Below, piece after piece: positions 42,254-50,567 of a stretch of DNA of 64,000 nt. Numbering within the stretch: the stretch's first letter is position 1; every line of letters begins with the position of its first letter. A program made the translations under genes and the position numbers. A model generated the notes under the pieces. The model was not told where the DNA came from. It saw only the letters and a program-made list of their open reading frames with translations, and searched no databases. Source of the stretch: Candidatus Gastranaerophilales bacterium (lineage in GTDB: Bacteria; Cyanobacteriota; Vampirovibrionia; Gastranaerophilales; Gastranaerophilaceae); assembly GCA_944323255.1 (NCBI GenBank), contig CALURU010000011.1, positions 1 through 64,000 of the forward strand. The letters run 5' to 3'.

Positions 42254-43185
42254 CAAAGTACGTAGTGTCCGGATATATCGGATTTGATAATTTCGGGGAC
42301 GAAGCAATAGCAAGAGTTTTGACTGATAAACTGAAGCGGGAGGGTGCAGAAAAAATTACGCTGATTTCTTCCAATCCTGAAAGAACTTCTGAAATTCACG
42401 GTGTGGATTCTTGCGGAATGCTGGATTTTTTCAAGAGTATCAAAGAGGCTGATGTTTTAATCTCCGGCGGCGGAAGCTTGCTGCAAGATGTAACAAGTTT
42501 AAAAAGTCTTATGTATTATCTTGGAGTAATATTCACGGCACTTTTGCTTGGCAAAAAGGTTGAGATTTTTGCTCAAGGTATCGGACCTATTTACTCAAAA
42601 TTCGGGCGAAATCTAACAAAATTGGCACTAAAAAGAGCAAGCAAAATTTCCGTCAGAGACAAAAAATCGCAAGAGATGCTAGCAGGCTGGGGAATTTCTT
42701 CCGATTTAGTGCCCGATCCGGTTTTGGCTCTGGAACTGCCTGTAAAAAACAAAAAAGGAGTTACAGGAATTCAATTGAGAAATTTTCCGACTCTTTCCGA
42801 CAGTTTTTTGAACGCTCTTGCAGATGAGGTTATTAAAAGATTTTCCGATAAAAAAATTCAGATAATCTCGCTTCAAGACAGCGTTGATCTTGAAGTTTGT
42901 GAAAAGTTCTGCAGAATACTTGCCAAAAAGGGGCGCAGTGAAAATGTAGAAATTTTAGGCGGTCTTTCTATTAATGATGTTTTTGAAAAAATTTCCGATC
43001 TGGAATTTTTGGTCGGAATGCGATTTCACGCATTGGTTGTTGGAATAAAATCAAATGTAAAATCGCTTGCAATTGATTATGATATAAAAATAAAAAAACT
43101 TGCGGATGAATATAATCTTCCGATAATTGAGCTTAATTCTACAGATTTTGATAAAGAATTTGAAAAGCTGCTTTTTAGTATATAG
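42250..43185 (+). CDS. csaB: CsaB-like polysaccharide pyruvyl transferase
   Basis: A 311-aa protein of the polysaccharide pyruvyl transferase family, which transfers pyruvate from phosphoenolpyruvate to sugars of the cell surface. Motifs are SGYIGFDNFGDEAI (about 7-20), DVLISGGGSLLQDVTS (about 69-84), AQGIGPI, ISVRDKKSQEML and VGMRFHALVVG (about 257-267). CsaB pyruvylates wall polymers that anchor S-layer (SLH) proteins in bacilli and cyanobacteria-like cells. No SLH protein is in the window, so the acceptor is unknown. Confidence 0.88.
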   Translation: MTKYVVSGYIGFDNFGDEAIARVLTDKLKREGAEKITLISSNPERTSEIHGVDSCGMLDFFKSIKEADVLISGGGSLLQDVTSLKSLMYYLGVIFTALLLGKKVEIFAQGIGPIYSKFGRNLTKLALKRASKISVRDKKSQEMLAGWGISSDLVPDPVLALELPVKNKKGVTGIQLRNFPTLSDSFLNALADEVIKRFSDKKIQIISLQDSVDLEVCEKFCRILAKKGRSENVEILGGLSINDVFEKISDLEFLVGMRFHALVVGIKSNVKSLAIDYDIKIKKLADEYNLPIIELNSTDFDKEFEKLLFSI

Positions 43186-43220
43186 GTAATAATGTAGAGT
43201 GTTTATAGAAAGCGGGGGCT

Positions 43221-43379
43221 ATGATTACAAGGGAAGTAAGAGAATGGATGCAAAAGGTTAAGCGCAGACAGTATTCGTATGACGATGCTATGTATGAATT
43301 TATGAGGTTTTCTTCTTTTTTAACAAGAGAAGAAATGAAAATGATTAAGACTAAGCTTAGCGATTCTTATAAAATATAG
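43221..43379 (+). CDS. 52-aa small protein
   Basis: An intact 52-codon ORF starting MITREVREWMQKV and ending SDSYKI, in the 228-bp gap between csaB and the SIS gene and in the same direction. It is highly charged and helical with a Tyr/Asp-rich middle (RQYSYDDAMYEFMRF). GCGGGGG lies 3-8 bases before the ATG as a possible ribosome-binding site. The amphipathic helices and gene order suggest a real small protein, perhaps a regulator, but no family is recognised. Confidence 0.55.
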   Translation: MITREVREWMQKVKRRQYSYDDAMYEFMRFSSFLTREEMKMIKTKLSDSYKI

Positions 43380-43413
43380 AAAAACATGTTAAAATAAAAA
43401 TACAGGTGAGAGC

Positions 43414-44493
43414 ATGTTGAAAAATAACGTAAAAACAAACATGGAATCAGAAATAGTCGAACAGACCAAAATAATTCCGTATATTTTGATGAAGTACATA
43501 AACTCACAAACCGGTGAGATAAATATTGAACTTCCGGATAATATTACAAAAATTGTGCTGGTTGCAAGCGGTTCATCATATCATTGCGCAAGATTTGCTG
43601 TTGATCTACTTGAAAAGTTTTCAAAGATTGAATCCAGAGCAATATATTCAAGTGAATTTTTATTAAAGAATGTTATCCCACACGACGATAACACGCTTTA
43701 TATATTCATAACCCAATCCGGTGAAACAAGTGATACTGTGAAATCCGCCGAACGGGTCAGGGAACTTAGCAATGTTTCTACACTCTGTATTACAAACAAT
43801 GAAGATTCTGCCATTTGGAATATTTGCGATTACAAAGTTGCCTGCCGTGCAGGAGAGGAAAAAGGTATCGCCGCAACAAAATCTTTTACTTCTCAAATGC
43901 TTTGCCTATTGTTAATATCATTAAAACTAATCGAAAAAATTCATGGCAGCGAAGCTGCCAGAGTTTACAAAAAATCGCTTTTCCATCTGCCTGCAATAGT
44001 TGAAAAAGCTCTGGCAAAAAGGGTTGAAATCAAAAAACTTGCTAAAATTTTAACAAAAGAAGAGCTTATTGTCATAACTGCAGACGGAATTTCATATTCT
44101 CTGGCAAAAGAAGCTGCTCTAAAAATAAAAGAAACATCTTATAAAAACATTAGTGCTGCAATTCTTGGTGAATTTATGCACGGTCATGTTGCCGTATTTA
44201 ACAACAAAGGAACTTTGATTTATATTGCAATAGACAATATTTCAAAACGCTCTGTTGCAAATCTTGCAAAAATAAAAGCAGATTATAACCCAAAACTTGT
44301 TATAATAGGTCCAATTGGCGAAGTGAAAGGTTTTGATTTTAATATTCATGTTAGCTGTGAAAATGAAATTCAGCAAATGTTTGCCAATGTTGTTGTCTTG
44401 CAGCAGCTTGCTCTGGAAATTGCACTCAAATTAAAACGCAATGTCGACCATCCAAAAGGTTTGCACAAGGTAGTAGTTGATAAAAATATTTAG
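43414..44493 (+). CDS. Double-SIS sugar isomerase/deaminase (GlmS C-domain-like)
   Basis: A 359-aa protein with two SIS domains and no glutaminase domain. It resembles the isomerase half of GlmS and the NagB-II/AgaS deaminases. Motifs are VASGSSYHCARFA (about 50-62), FITQSGETSDTVKSA (about 100-114), CITNNEDSAIW, EEKGIAATKSFTSQ and LGEFMHGHVAVF (about 250-261), ending NVDHPKGLHKVV like GlmS. It probably interconverts an amino-sugar phosphate and a keto-sugar phosphate. The ribosome-binding site is AGGTGAGAGC. Its stop overlaps the convergent small gene by 4 bp. Confidence 0.85.
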   Translation: MLKNNVKTNMESEIVEQTKIIPYILMKYINSQTGEINIELPDNITKIVLVASGSSYHCARFAVDLLEKFSKIESRAIYSSEFLLKNVIPHDDNTLYIFITQSGETSDTVKSAERVRELSNVSTLCITNNEDSAIWNICDYKVACRAGEEKGIAATKSFTSQMLCLLLISLKLIEKIHGSEAARVYKKSLFHLPAIVEKALAKRVEIKKLAKILTKEELIVITADGISYSLAKEAALKIKETSYKNISAAILGEFMHGHVAVFNNKGTLIYIAIDNISKRSVANLAKIKADYNPKLVIIGPIGEVKGFDFNIHVSCENEIQQMFANVVVLQQLALEIALKLKRNVDHPKGLHKVVVDKNI

Positions 44494-44732
44494 CCTTCAT
44501 TAATTTCTTTTTTCTGATATCTTGCAGATTTTGCATTGATTGCATAGCAAACATTAGAAAGTTTTTGAGAAAGCATAAACATATTTCTTTGAATTGTTGC
44601 CACGTCATTCATCGCTTCAAGCATCTTGTTCGGGTCAACCATTGATTCCATTGCATCATGGTTATCAACTTTTTCATCTGCATACTTTTTTACAAGTAGT
44701 TTGTCAATATAATCTCTTGCTCCGACTGCCAT
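44490..44732 (-). CDS. Small helical orphan protein
   Basis: An 80-aa protein, mainly alpha-helical and charged (ARDYIDKLLVKKYADEKVDNHDAM; IQRNMFMLSQKLSNVCYAINAKS), without signal peptide or membrane helix. The ribosome-binding site GAATTAGGAGATATAATT is good and supports a real gene. The pattern of Met- and Gln-rich amphipathic helices suggests a small coiled-coil or export-apparatus-like protein, but I cannot name a family. It ends 4 bp inside the convergent SIS gene. Confidence 0.6.
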   Translation of the reverse strand: MAVGARDYIDKLLVKKYADEKVDNHDAMESMVDPNKMLEAMNDVATIQRNMFMLSQKLSNVCYAINAKSARYQKKEINEG

Positions 44733-44936
44733 AATTATATCTCCTAATTCCTATTATAAATTTCCCTTACTTATATAAAGAAATTTTGTAGCAAAAAATT
44801 GCCTTTTTGTTACAATGTTACAATTTTTAGCAGACAGTTAAACCCTCGTCAAAAGTGAAGCAAATAAAAGAATAACAAGAACATCACGTTATTCTAAACC
44901 TGACAGCAATTCGGGACAAATAATCATTTGCTTATT

Positions 44937-45584
44937 TTATTCAATCGGCATAACTCTTGGCACTTTACCAATTTCTCTTGTCTGACGTTCAAACTCCGAA
45001 ATATCAACATTAATCGCTTCAAAAGTATTGTAATGCATAGGTATAATTTCACTTGCTTCGAGCCATTCAGCCGCCTTAACCGCTTGTTCAATATCCATTG
45101 TGTACTTTCCACCTATAGGCAGCATTGCAATATCCGGACGATAAACCTCACCAATCATCTTCATCTCGGAGCTTAAACCCGTATCGCCTGCATGATAAAC
45201 CGTTTTACCCTCTATTTCAAAAATAAATCCACAAGGTGCACCACCGTATACTCCATCCGGTGTTGAACTTGAATGAAAAGCCGGAACAGCAATTGCTCTT
45301 CCCCAACTGAATTCACACCATGCTCCTATTCCTATATCATTAACTTTTGCACCATTTTTCTTACAATAATTTGCAAGTTCATAAATTGCAGTAATAGGAG
45401 CTCCCGTTTGTTTGGAAATATCAATTGCACTTCCCAGATGATCCCCGTGTGCGTGGGTTACAAAAATATCATAAATGTTTTCTATCTTATAGTGTGGACA
45501 ACATACTAAAAAAGGATCTATTAAAATCTTTTTTCCTGTTGTTTCTATTTCAAATGCGCTGTGACCCAAATATTTAATTTCCAT
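44937..45584 (-). CDS. UPF0173-type metal-dependent hydrolase (metallo-beta-lactamase fold)
   Basis: A 215-aa stand-alone metallo-beta-lactamase-fold hydrolase. The dinuclear metal site is seen at THAHGDHLG (H44, H46, D48, H49), with later ligands in VPAFHSSS, YHAGDTGL and IIPMHYNTF. Start MEIKYLGHSAFEI is diagnostic of the UPF0173/YtkL group, whose physiological substrate is uncertain. The ribosome-binding site is GTAAAAGGAGAAATGGT. It stands alone on the minus strand. Confidence 0.92.
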   Translation of the reverse strand: MEIKYLGHSAFEIETTGKKILIDPFLVCCPHYKIENIYDIFVTHAHGDHLGSAIDISKQTGAPITAIYELANYCKKNGAKVNDIGIGAWCEFSWGRAIAVPAFHSSSTPDGVYGGAPCGFIFEIEGKTVYHAGDTGLSSEMKMIGEVYRPDIAMLPIGGKYTMDIEQAVKAAEWLEASEIIPMHYNTFEAINVDISEFERQTREIGKVPRVMPIE

Positions 45585-45715
45585 ACCATTTCTCCTTTTA
45601 CATAAGTTAATTATAACTTAAATTTATAAATTATGCTATTTATTTTGTTTACATTGCGAATTAACAGGGGTTTGGATTATAATTTGATTAACAATAGTTT
45701 ATAAAAAGAGGTTCT

Positions 45716-47620
45716 ATGCAGATAAATCCTATAAATAGCAGAGTTAGTGTTAATACAAAAGGTTTACAATATACACCGGGTGTTAAGCCGGAAAACGGCG
45801 AAGAAGATAAGTCCAGAAATTTGATAAAGGAGCTTGATAAGATGAGTATGATGAATAATATAAATATCGGTAAGAAAGATTACGAAATGAATCTTTCTAT
45901 GGAAGAGCTTGAAAAGAGAACTCATAAAGATTATTTAACGACAAAGAAAATGTTAGCAGCTGACGCCACGGAATATCTTGAACTTGCAGACGGTGACAAA
46001 GAAGCATTGAAACACCTTGTTAAAGCAGCGGCAGTTCTGGATAAAGTTAATATGCAGCTTGATAATCCTAACAATTTGCCTTTCAAAGAATATCTTGAAT
46101 CAGAAATCACAAAAGGGAATAAAAAAGCAGAATTAACAAAAATTCTTTTTGATGCACAAAAAGGTGTCTGCTCTCTTGATAGAGAAAGCAACATGATTGA
46201 ACTTGCAAAAGGTGTGTCGGAAAGACCCGGGAAGGGAGTTTACCCGCAGGATTTGGAGAAAGAAGAATTTCATCAGATTTTGATTAATATGCTTAAAAGC
46301 GGCAAAGTTGACGATGTCGCAAAAATTCTTAATCAGCGCTCTGTTGTTGAAAGAGTCGGTAACGAACTTGTTGCGACTGATTATGTTGACAAATTTAAAG
46401 ACGACTTTGCTTATATGGCGTCAGAACTTGAAAAGGCAGCAGAAACTTCTACAAATGCTGATTTTAACGAGTTTTTAAAACTTCAGGCAAAAGCATTAAG
46501 AACGGCAGATCCTATGCTTGATGCTTATGCTGACAAAAAATGGGCAACGCTTCAGGATACACCTCTCGAGTTTACAATAACAAGAGAAAATTATTCCGAC
46601 GAATTAACTGAAACTGTTGTTGAGAATCCGGAGCTTAAAAAACTTCTTGACGAAAACGGTATTGTACCGACTGCTAAAGATTTTCTCGGCGGCAGGGTTG
46701 GAATTGTTAACAAAAAAGGTACGGAAGCAATTTTGAATGTGAAAAAATTCCTTCCTCTTATGGCACAAAATATGCCATTTAAGGATGATTATATTCAAAA
46801 TATTACCCCTGACTGCAAGGATTCCAAACAAACAATGGTTGATGCGGATCTGGTTGCAGTAACAGGAGATGTCGGAGAATTCAGAGCGGGAATTACACTT
46901 GCTGAAAATCTTCCTAACGATGACAAACTTTCCATAAAAGAGCTTGACGGCGGAAGAAGAAATGTTTATCACAGACAAATCCGCTTAATAACCTCGGAAG
47001 ACGCCAGAGAAAAAATGAGAAAAAGACTTAATGCGACCCTAAATCCGGATTTGCATAAATACTATAATGATGAAGCAGACCACTGGTTCACTGTAGGACA
47101 CGAAAACGGACATTCACTCGGCCCAAAATCAGGAACTGAAGGGCTTGGAAAATATAAATCAATTATTGAAGAAAACAAAGCTGACATGGTTTCTCTTGCG
47201 ATGCTCGATATTCTGACAGAAGCCGGCATGTACACTCCAGAGCAGAGAAAACAAATTATTGTAACTTACGCCGCAGATAATATGATGACTTCAAAGCCTA
47301 CTTTAAGTCAGGCGCACAGAGTCCGCTCCGTTATGCAGAATTACTATTTTATAAAAGAAGGTGCAATGGAAATTTCGCCCGATGGAATATTAAATGTAAA
47401 TATAGACAAAATGATTCCGACTGCAAGAAAGATGCTTGAAGAAATTATTCAGGTTCAAATGAAGGGCGATTTTTCAAGAGGCGAAAAATACGTTATGGAT
47501 AATTTTGTCTGGACGCCTGAAATGCAAACTATGGCAGATAACATTAAGAAAGTTTCCAAAACTCTTAACGGCAGGGTAGAATCACCGCTTGCAGATAAAC
47601 TTCTTGCCGAAGGGGGGTAA
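45716..47620 (+). CDS. Putative zinc metallopeptidase, DPP III-like (M49-related)
   Basis: A 634-aa protein with a probable zinc site: VGHENGHSLGP (H462, E463, H466) followed 20 residues later by IIEENKADMVSL, which offers the third (Glu) ligand. This pair, HExxH-x-LGP and EExKAD, resembles bacterial dipeptidyl-peptidase III-like enzymes. Human-type M49 has HExxxH, so it would be a divergent subgroup. The first 20 residues (MQINPINSRVSVNTKG) are like the leaders on other orphans here. There is no signal peptide. The ribosome-binding site is AAAAAGAGGTTCT. Substrate unknown, probably small peptides. Confidence 0.75.
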   Translation: MQINPINSRVSVNTKGLQYTPGVKPENGEEDKSRNLIKELDKMSMMNNINIGKKDYEMNLSMEELEKRTHKDYLTTKKMLAADATEYLELADGDKEALKHLVKAAAVLDKVNMQLDNPNNLPFKEYLESEITKGNKKAELTKILFDAQKGVCSLDRESNMIELAKGVSERPGKGVYPQDLEKEEFHQILINMLKSGKVDDVAKILNQRSVVERVGNELVATDYVDKFKDDFAYMASELEKAAETSTNADFNEFLKLQAKALRTADPMLDAYADKKWATLQDTPLEFTITRENYSDELTETVVENPELKKLLDENGIVPTAKDFLGGRVGIVNKKGTEAILNVKKFLPLMAQNMPFKDDYIQNITPDCKDSKQTMVDADLVAVTGDVGEFRAGITLAENLPNDDKLSIKELDGGRRNVYHRQIRLITSEDAREKMRKRLNATLNPDLHKYYNDEADHWFTVGHENGHSLGPKSGTEGLGKYKSIIEENKADMVSLAMLDILTEAGMYTPEQRKQIIVTYAADNMMTSKPTLSQAHRVRSVMQNYYFIKEGAMEISPDGILNVNIDKMIPTARKMLEEIIQVQMKGDFSRGEKYVMDNFVWTPEMQTMADNIKKVSKTLNGRVESPLADKLLAEGG

Positions 47621-47629
47621 ATATATTAT

Positions 47630-47760
47630 TGGTAAAGTGTGAAAGGTGAAGAGTGAAGGGAGGTTTAGCGACTAAGAAGGTGTACAACTACAACTCTGGC
47701 ATCATTAAGGGGTAAATGCCTTTCTGAACTCAATATCAATTCGAAGGTGAAGAATCACTA
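47630..47760. repeat. Purine-rich dispersed repeat remnants
   Basis: GTGAAAGGTGAAGAGTGAAGGG, AGCGACTAAGAAGG and TTTCTGAACTC...GAAGGTGAAGAATC are decayed members of the families at 1336-1400, 10380-10440 and 18680-18760. No gene is seen between 47621 and 47874. Confidence 0.55.
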
Positions 47761-47796
47761 TAATTTTAATATTTTTGTAAACTTTTGTAACACAAT

Positions 47797-47834
47797 AAAA
47801 CTCCTGATGGCAATTTTACGCAGTCAGGAGTTTT
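47797..47834 (+). terminator. Intrinsic terminator after the metallopeptidase gene
   Basis: AAAACTCCTGA (47797-47807) pairs with TCAGGAGTTTT (47824-47834) around a 16-nt loop, with Ts at the end. It lies about 180 bp past the stop codon. Confidence 0.7.
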
Positions 47835-47874
47835 ACTTATAACATAAATAGTGTAGAAGAAGTGAAATTGTATT

Positions 47875-48666
47875 ATGAATATTTCAGAAACTAAAACCTC
47901 GTATTTGAATTATCAAAAACCAACATCTTTTAAGGCAAACGGAACTGCGGGAGGACAAACCGGAGGCAGCGGAGTATTATTACCTGGAGCTATAGCTGTT
48001 GCATCTGCGGCTGTTGCAGGTGTTGCTCTTTATAAGAACCGTAAAACAGGTAAAGCTCTGGAAGAGGCTTTAACCAAGTTAAAAAATACGGAGAATGAGC
48101 TTAAACAAAACAAAGATAAGATTGAAGAAACAACAAGAAAACTTGAAGAGATGAGTTCTAAACAAACTTCTAAGGTTGATGATGAAACTGCGGAAAAAGG
48201 AACTGCCGTAAAGGAATGGCTTAAACGCCAGGGTAAAAAAGGCGGAAAATGTTTGTATAAATTTGGTCGTTTTCTAAATAAAAAATTTAATTCAATGAAA
48301 ACTGCGGGAAAATCAAGCAGTAAAGTTAAAAAGAATAAAACCAGAGCACAGGATAATGTCCAAATAGGAATTAACGACAATTGGCTTCGGGAACAAATGG
48401 AGATCAGACAGAAATCTGGCGAGGAGTTAGCAAAAACTCTTGAGGATTTAAACCAGCTCAAGACTTTGTATAAACAATATCGGGAAACTGCAAAGAAGTT
48501 GGAAAAAATTAACAATCGTACACAAAAAATAAAATCCAAAAATGACATAACAAAGTCTGATGCTGAAGAAAAAATTAAGAATTTAACAAAGCGTATTGAA
48601 GAATTGACAAACGAACTTAATGCTAAATTTCAAGGAAGAAGCGGCAATTCCGGTAGCGCCGCTTAA
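47875..48666 (+). CDS. Membrane-associated coiled-coil orphan with F-K-A leader
   Basis: A 263-aa protein starting with the leader MNISETKTSYLNYQKPTSFKANG. A Gly-rich stretch is followed by one Ala/Val-rich membrane helix (about 33-50), then long Lys/Glu coiled coils (about 57-95 and 180-255) separated by a basic region (about 105-150). The layout suggests a single-pass membrane protein with a cytoplasmic coiled-coil stalk. No enzymatic motif. Function unknown. Confidence 0.7.
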   Translation: MNISETKTSYLNYQKPTSFKANGTAGGQTGGSGVLLPGAIAVASAAVAGVALYKNRKTGKALEEALTKLKNTENELKQNKDKIEETTRKLEEMSSKQTSKVDDETAEKGTAVKEWLKRQGKKGGKCLYKFGRFLNKKFNSMKTAGKSSSKVKKNKTRAQDNVQIGINDNWLREQMEIRQKSGEELAKTLEDLNQLKTLYKQYRETAKKLEKINNRTQKIKSKNDITKSDAEEKIKNLTKRIEELTNELNAKFQGRSGNSGSAA

Positions 48667-48684
48667 ATCAGGCAGATTTAATAA

Positions 48685-49479
48685 TTAAGAGCTTTTAATA
48701 TAAGTTAATTCATTCAGTTTTTGATAGATTACTGCATTAAAAACAAACAAAATGTCTGAATCTAAGACCGGAAAGTCCAGATTAAAACCGATATTATAAA
48801 TATGTGTTCCTGCGAATATGATTTTAGAGTTTATGTATCCGATAAATCCGGCCTGCTCTTTGAGGAGCATGTTCTCAAGTTTTTTATTATATGCTCTAAT
48901 AGTATCTGGCGGAATTTCTTTAAGAGGAATACTTACAAGAGTTTTGCCGTCAAAAAGTGAGGTTAGTATATAATTTTTGCCCTGTATATATTTTTCTAAA
49001 AAAACTGTTTCAATAATTTCCGGTGAATAATTATTTATTTCCTGCCGTATACTGACAAGTTCCGGAATTGAATTTGCAACCCTTGTAAATCCGTCGGTTT
49101 TTACTATGAGTGGAAAACTTTTCGGGTAAGAATATTTTTCCGGAACATTAATTTGGTATTTTTGACACATATCTCTTGCAAACTTGTTTGAAAGTACAAG
49201 ATTTGTCCAGAAGGCAGTAAGTCCGATACAGTTAACGAAGTTTTTTCTCAAAACGTCGACTATTCCTTGCAGAATCATTTTTTCATCTTCTACAAAAACT
49301 ATATCAATTTTCAGCACTTTGCATTTTAGCGCCAGTTCACGAAACGTGTTGAATCTTATATCGGTAGCATTTTCTGTTTCAAAATTTGCAAACAATCTTC
49401 CCAGATACTTAGATTCAATTATACTGCTCAAAGCTTTCGAGCTCTTATCGCCGATAATCAGTACATTTAATTCAGGCAT
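48685..49479 (-). CDS. Degenerate PurD-like (phosphoribosylamine-glycine ligase-like) protein
   Basis: A 264-aa protein whose layout follows the PurD N-terminal and ATP-grasp domains: LNVLIIGDKSSKALSSII where PurD has the GsGgREHA motif, IDIVFVEDEKMILQGIVDVLRK (PurD: DLvvvGPE.PL..GivD), TAFWTNLVLSNKFARDMCQKY and FPLIVKTDGFTRV (PurD: P.VvKaDGL..GKG). The GREHA, GPE and GKG catalytic motifs are lost and the protein is about 150 residues shorter than PurD. The start at 49479 has GCGGAGCAAACC and lies within the end of the upstream ATPase gene (8-bp overlap). Probably a repurposed pseudo-enzyme. Confidence 0.7.
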   Translation of the reverse strand: MPELNVLIIGDKSSKALSSIIESKYLGRLFANFETENATDIRFNTFRELALKCKVLKIDIVFVEDEKMILQGIVDVLRKNFVNCIGLTAFWTNLVLSNKFARDMCQKYQINVPEKYSYPKSFPLIVKTDGFTRVANSIPELVSIRQEINNYSPEIIETVFLEKYIQGKNYILTSLFDGKTLVSIPLKEIPPDTIRAYNKKLENMLLKEQAGFIGYINSKIIFAGTHIYNIGFNLDFPVLDSDILFVFNAVIYQKLNELTYIKSS

Positions 49480-50170
49480 GGTTTGCTCCGCAAGGTTCCG
49501 GCATGAGACCTTCGCATAGGACAAAACGTCCCAAAAGTACTACTTCGCAGTAATTTCGCAGCGAATCAACAAGACATTTATTTTCGCAAAAACCGCCGGA
49601 AAGATAAATTTTGTCAGGTTTTTTGCAAAAATTCCATGCGTTGTATGCAATTCCGTGTACAAACTTTGATATTGCAACCGCAGGTGTTATCCCTGACGAA
49701 ATCGAGTCCATAATTTTTTCCATGCCAAAAATTCCGCACGTAACCGCAAACTTTTCTTTTTCAAAGCTTAATTCTTCTGCCTGTGTGTTATAGAACTTCA
49801 AAAGCATTTCAACCGTTGCACCCGTTGAACTTGCACAGGAGGTATTCCAGTCCATATCATGAAACTTACCGCCCCGAAACTTTATCCATTTTGCATCACG
49901 GCTGCCCAAATCCAGCACTGTTGCATGCTCATCTTGTAGTATATTCTCGTTTCTTCTGGCTCCCTGTGCAAGTGCTATAATCTCGTTTTCGCTTGCAAGC
50001 GCCATGTGCCCGCACGAGCGGTCAGCTGCGATGCTGCGGGCTTTTACCAGAGATGACGGCAGTATATAATAATATTTTTGACCGTGTACCCCCATCAGGT
50101 ATGACTTTTCCAGAAGTTCCCCGTCAGCTATTATTTTAGAATAAGTTGTTCCGGCGTCCAAATAAATCAT
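49472..50170 (-). CDS. BadF/BadG/HgdC-type ASKHA ATPase
   Basis: A 232-aa protein of the sugar kinase/Hsp70/actin fold. It has the phosphate-1 loop YLDAGTTYSKII, phosphate-2-like TVLDLGSRDAKWI (about 84-96) and the family Cys motif WNTSCASSTGATVEMLL (about 108-124). The adenosine motif is KIYLSGGFCENKCLVDSL. Relatives hold a [4Fe-4S] cluster between two subunits and activate 2-hydroxyacyl-CoA dehydratases or reductases. No dehydratase gene is here. The gene overlaps the PurD-like gene by 8 bp, so the pair is co-translated. Confidence 0.83.
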   Translation of the reverse strand: MIYLDAGTTYSKIIADGELLEKSYLMGVHGQKYYYILPSSLVKARSIAADRSCGHMALASENEIIALAQGARRNENILQDEHATVLDLGSRDAKWIKFRGGKFHDMDWNTSCASSTGATVEMLLKFYNTQAEELSFEKEKFAVTCGIFGMEKIMDSISSGITPAVAISKFVHGIAYNAWNFCKKPDKIYLSGGFCENKCLVDSLRNYCEVVLLGRFVLCEGLMPEPCGANHA

Positions 50171-50214
50171 ACTAAAAGTTTATGGTAGGAGCAACAATAA
50201 GTCAACCTTATTAT

Positions 50215-50439
50215 CTATTCTGTAATTCCTTCGTCCGGATCGGTTCCGTCCACGAGTATTGAAAAATTACAAAATACGCTGTCGCTTAAACTGCATAATT
50301 GCTTTGTAAGAGGCAAAAGATCATTAATCTCTTCGCAATGATTGTTCTGTAAGCAATACTGGTGAAGTATCTTTGCTATTTTATAAATATCTTCTGCTTT
50401 TGTCGATAATTCCTGTTTTAATTCATTTTTAGTTGACAT
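50215..50439 (-). CDS. Small helical orphan protein
   Basis: A 74-aa cytoplasmic protein, helical and charged, with four Cys (YCLQNNHCEE, LCSLSDSVFC) and an acidic tail (DGTDPDEGITE). AATAGGGAGAAATT is a good ribosome-binding site. It lies 44 bp upstream of the ATPase gene in the same direction and may belong to the same transcript. It is not recognised; the heptad-like Ile/Leu pattern suggests a small helical bundle of the MazG or chaperone-accessory kind, without evidence for either. Confidence 0.55.
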   Translation of the reverse strand: MSTKNELKQELSTKAEDIYKIAKILHQYCLQNNHCEEINDLLPLTKQLCSLSDSVFCNFSILVDGTDPDEGITE

Positions 50440-50567
50440 AATTTCTCCCTATTTTTTACTATCAAAATATAGCACATATGTACAATATAATTATAATGGA
50501 ATTTGCAGATAATACATAGTAATTTTTTTTTAATAGTAAAAATAATTTAATTGTATTATTATTTATA

